Assembly: GCA_027296205.1 (NCBI GenBank)
Contig: JAPUJM010000233.1
Span: 1-7,530, forward strand
Length of the DNA: 7,530 nucleotides
DNA from: Actinomycetota bacterium
GTDB taxonomy: Bacteria; Actinomycetota; Acidimicrobiia; Spongiisociales; ZC4RG35
Direction: 5' to 3'
Positions 6,083-7,530 of the stretch are shown here, piece after piece; the first letter of the stretch is position 1, and each line of letters begins with the position of its first letter. The notes beneath the pieces were generated by a model. It saw only the letters and a program-made list of their open reading frames with translations. It ran no database searches and had not been told where the DNA came from. The position numbers were made by a program, and so were the translations under genes.

Positions 6083-7194
6083 CGGACTTCGTCGTCATCG
6101 GAGGGGGAATCGCCGGCGTTTCGGCGGCCGCCCACCTGGCTCCTCATGGCTCGGTGACCCTGGTGGAGATGGAATCGGCGCTGGCCTATCACACCACAGG
6201 CCGATCGGCCGCACTCTTCGTGGTCAACTACGGGGCGCAGGGATCCCGCCCTCTCGGTCTAGCCAGCCGAGCCTTTTTGGAGAGCCCGCCCGAAGGATCG
6301 ACCGATGCGCCTTTGGTCACCCCCCGCGGCCTCCTCTGGACCGCCGACGAGACTCAAATGCCGGGTCTCGTGGAGATCGCCCGGGAAGGTGAGGAATCGG
6401 GAGCTGGATCGCGGCTGATCTCGCCGGACGAAGTTCTCGGTCTCGTCCCGGTCCTGAAACCCGACCACATCACCGGGGGCCTGTTCGAGCCTTCTGCCCG
6501 GGACATTGACGTGGCTGCATTGCAACAGGCCTTTGTGCGCATCGCCCGTATGCATGACGCCGAGATCCGTACCCGGTCGCCTGTCACCGCGATTGGGCGG
6601 AAAGGGTCTGGTTGGATCGTCAAGGCGGGCGACGCCACCCTCACATGTGGGTCGATCGTCAACGCGAGCGGAGCCTGGGGTGATCGTGTCGCGGCTCTTG
6701 CGGACATCGAGTCGATAGGGCTTCATCCAATGCGGCGAACAGCGTTCATGGTTCCCGGAAACCAGGACTACGCCCACTGGCCGATGGTGGTCGACGCCGA
6801 CCAGCGTTTCTATTTCAAGCCGGACGGCGTCCAGTTGCTCTGCTCGCTGGCTGAAGAGAAGCCCTCCGAGCCCACAGACGCCAAGCCACGGATGGAGGAT
6901 GTCGCTTTGGCGATCGAATTGATCAACGAAGCCACCACCCTCGGCATCAGGTCGGTCAACTCCCAGTGGACCGGTCTACGCACCTTCTCGCCGGATCGGG
7001 ACCTCGTGATCGGTGAGGAGCCCACGGCCCCCGGCTTCTTCTGGCTGGTCGGTCAGGGAGGCACCGGAATTCAGACTTCACCTGCCTACGGAGCTCTTCT
7101 CGCCAGCCAAGTGATCGGCACCGAGATTCCTGAGATGCTGGCCGAGGCTGGCGTTGACCCCTCGACCACCGATCCGGGTCGATTCCGGGGCTAG
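6079..7194 (+). CDS. DAO-family FAD-dependent oxidoreductase, D-arginine/D-amino-acid dehydrogenase-like
   Basis: This 371-residue flavoprotein begins with the dinucleotide-binding motif VVIGGGIAGVSAAAHLA (5-21), with E30 at the end of the second strand to hold the FAD ribose. HTTGRSAALF (38-47), ITGGLFEPSARDIDV (131-145), IVNASGAWGDRVA (193-205), RFYFKPDG (243-250), WTGLRTFSPDRDLVIG (297-312) and VGQGGTGIQTSPAYG (324-338) follow the D-arginine dehydrogenase (DauA) pattern. R219/R220, Y245 and R301 are plausible counterparts of that enzyme's substrate-binding Arg, Tyr and Arg, but alignment is needed. The expected reaction is oxidative deamination of a D-amino acid to a keto acid plus ammonia, with electrons leaving to a carrier. 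The GTG at 6079 overlaps the upstream TGA (GTGA), so translation is coupled to the quinone oxidoreductase-like gene. There is no signal peptide. The DAO family is certain; substrate specificity is inferred, and glycine oxidase-like or related amine oxidases remain alternatives. Confidence 0.9.
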   Translation: MTDFVVIGGGIAGVSAAAHLAPHGSVTLVEMESALAYHTTGRSAALFVVNYGAQGSRPLGLASRAFLESPPEGSTDAPLVTPRGLLWTADETQMPGLVEIAREGEESGAGSRLISPDEVLGLVPVLKPDHITGGLFEPSARDIDVAALQQAFVRIARMHDAEIRTRSPVTAIGRKGSGWIVKAGDATLTCGSIVNASGAWGDRVAALADIESIGLHPMRRTAFMVPGNQDYAHWPMVVDADQRFYFKPDGVQLLCSLAEEKPSEPTDAKPRMEDVALAIELINEATTLGIRSVNSQWTGLRTFSPDRDLVIGEEPTAPGFFWLVGQGGTGIQTSPAYGALLASQVIGTEIPEMLAEAGVDPSTTDPGRFRG

Positions 7195-7229
7195 CACCCA
7201 TTCCCCGCGGCCAAACGACCAAATGCAAC

Positions 7230-7255
7230 GCGTCCTGGATCAGGAACGCCGTTTT
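7230..7255 (+). terminator. Hairpin plus T-run between convergent genes
   Basis: GCGTCCTG (7230-7237) pairs with CAGG-a-ACGC (7241-7249), giving eight pairs with one bulged A and a GAT loop, followed after two bases by TTTT (7252-7255). It lies 36 bases after the dehydrogenase stop and just before the stop of the opposing RDD gene. On the - strand the hairpin is followed by CGTTGCATTT, so it may work weakly in both directions. Confidence 0.5.
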
Positions 7256-7258
7256 GAG

Positions 7259-7530
7259 CTATTCCTCTTCCTCGGCCCGGCGTTCCAGGAATCGAGCGAG
7301 CGGCGTCGGCATTGCCGCGGTCCGGCTCCCCCAGTCATAGACGACGGCCGAGCCGGCGAAGTGGTCGTGCCAGGCCCTGCGTTCTCTCCCGAACACGACC
7401 CCGACCAGACCGAGGCCAAAAATGACGAAGCTCAGCGGATAGGTGATGGCGCGAACGAGGGCCTGGCGTCCCTGCAACACGAGTGTTCCGTCCGAACCGA
7501 CCACCCTTACGCCCAGAATCGCCTTGCCGA
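7259..7530 (-). CDS. RDD-family membrane protein, C-terminal part (5' partial)
   Basis: The frame is open to the right edge and the visible part begins GKAILGVRVVGSDG, so the GTG at 7504 is internal and the start is outside. About 89 codons remain. The segment AITYPLSFVIFGLGLVGVVFG is a membrane span, followed by RRAWHDHFAGSAVVYDW, the ending typical of RDD domains (bulky/charged loop, conserved Asp, then T/S-x-V-V). The tail TPLARFLERRAEEEE is charged and likely cytoplasmic. RDD proteins are small integral membrane proteins, some linked to ion or solute transport; no specific role can be assigned. It converges on the dehydrogenase gene, with the hairpin at 7230-7255 between them. Confidence 0.82.
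   Translation of the reverse strand, partial: GKAILGVRVVGSDGTLVLQGRQALVRAITYPLSFVIFGLGLVGVVFGRERRAWHDHFAGSAVVYDWGSRTAAMPTPLARFLERRAEEEE

Noticed and set aside
7504..7506. GTG codon whose first base is 7504 as start of the RDD gene
   Set aside because: The in-frame sequence upstream (GKAILGVRV) is typical RDD sequence and continues to the edge, so the gene is truncated by the window.
1..7530. CRISPR arrays, tRNA or rRNA genes, transposases or attachment sites
   Set aside because: No regularly spaced repeats, cloverleaf-like segments, transposase motifs or flanking direct repeats were seen on reading both strands.

Overview
The window is GC-rich (roughly 60% by eye) with GTG and TTG starts, two 4-base GTGA start/stop overlaps and tightly packed genes. 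Together with protein families common in Actinomycetota, this suggests a high-GC actinobacterium, possibly an uncultured Acidimicrobiia-like lineage. That placement is inference; no rRNA, tRNA, CRISPR array or insertion sequence is visible.

Left block, + strand (1-3182): the 3' part of a thioredoxin-reductase-like flavoprotein overlaps a histidine kinase that carries a CRP-type cyclic-nucleotide-binding domain. Thirteen bases later comes a protein joining a DUF2652 domain, which resembles class III nucleotidyl cyclases, to an SRPBCC lipid/ligand-binding domain. The flavoprotein matches the family in which a response-regulator receiver domain is fused to a thioredoxin-reductase fold. If the missing N-terminus has that receiver, genes 1 and 2 are a cognate two-component pair whose output is a redox enzyme rather than a transcription factor. 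The third gene could make, sense or regulate a ligand for the kinase. This is the most unusual part of the window.

Middle (3183-5059), - strand: aat (leucyl/phenylalanyl-tRNA-protein transferase, N-degron pathway) is followed after 29 bases by a tandem universal stress protein gene. The space between the stress gene and the left block is not empty. It holds the frameshifted 3' remnant of a DAO-family FAD-dependent oxidoreductase, readable on the - strand.

Right block, + strand (5111-7194): an NADPH:quinone oxidoreductase-like MDR protein overlaps by 4 bases a DAO-family dehydrogenase that looks like D-arginine/D-amino-acid dehydrogenase. A hairpin with a T-run follows and is a plausible terminator. 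At the right edge an RDD-family membrane protein enters on the - strand, with its N-terminus outside the window.

The window is rich in flavin and NAD(P) redox genes: two intact flavoproteins, one MDR reductase and one decayed flavoprotein, alongside a stress and signalling set.
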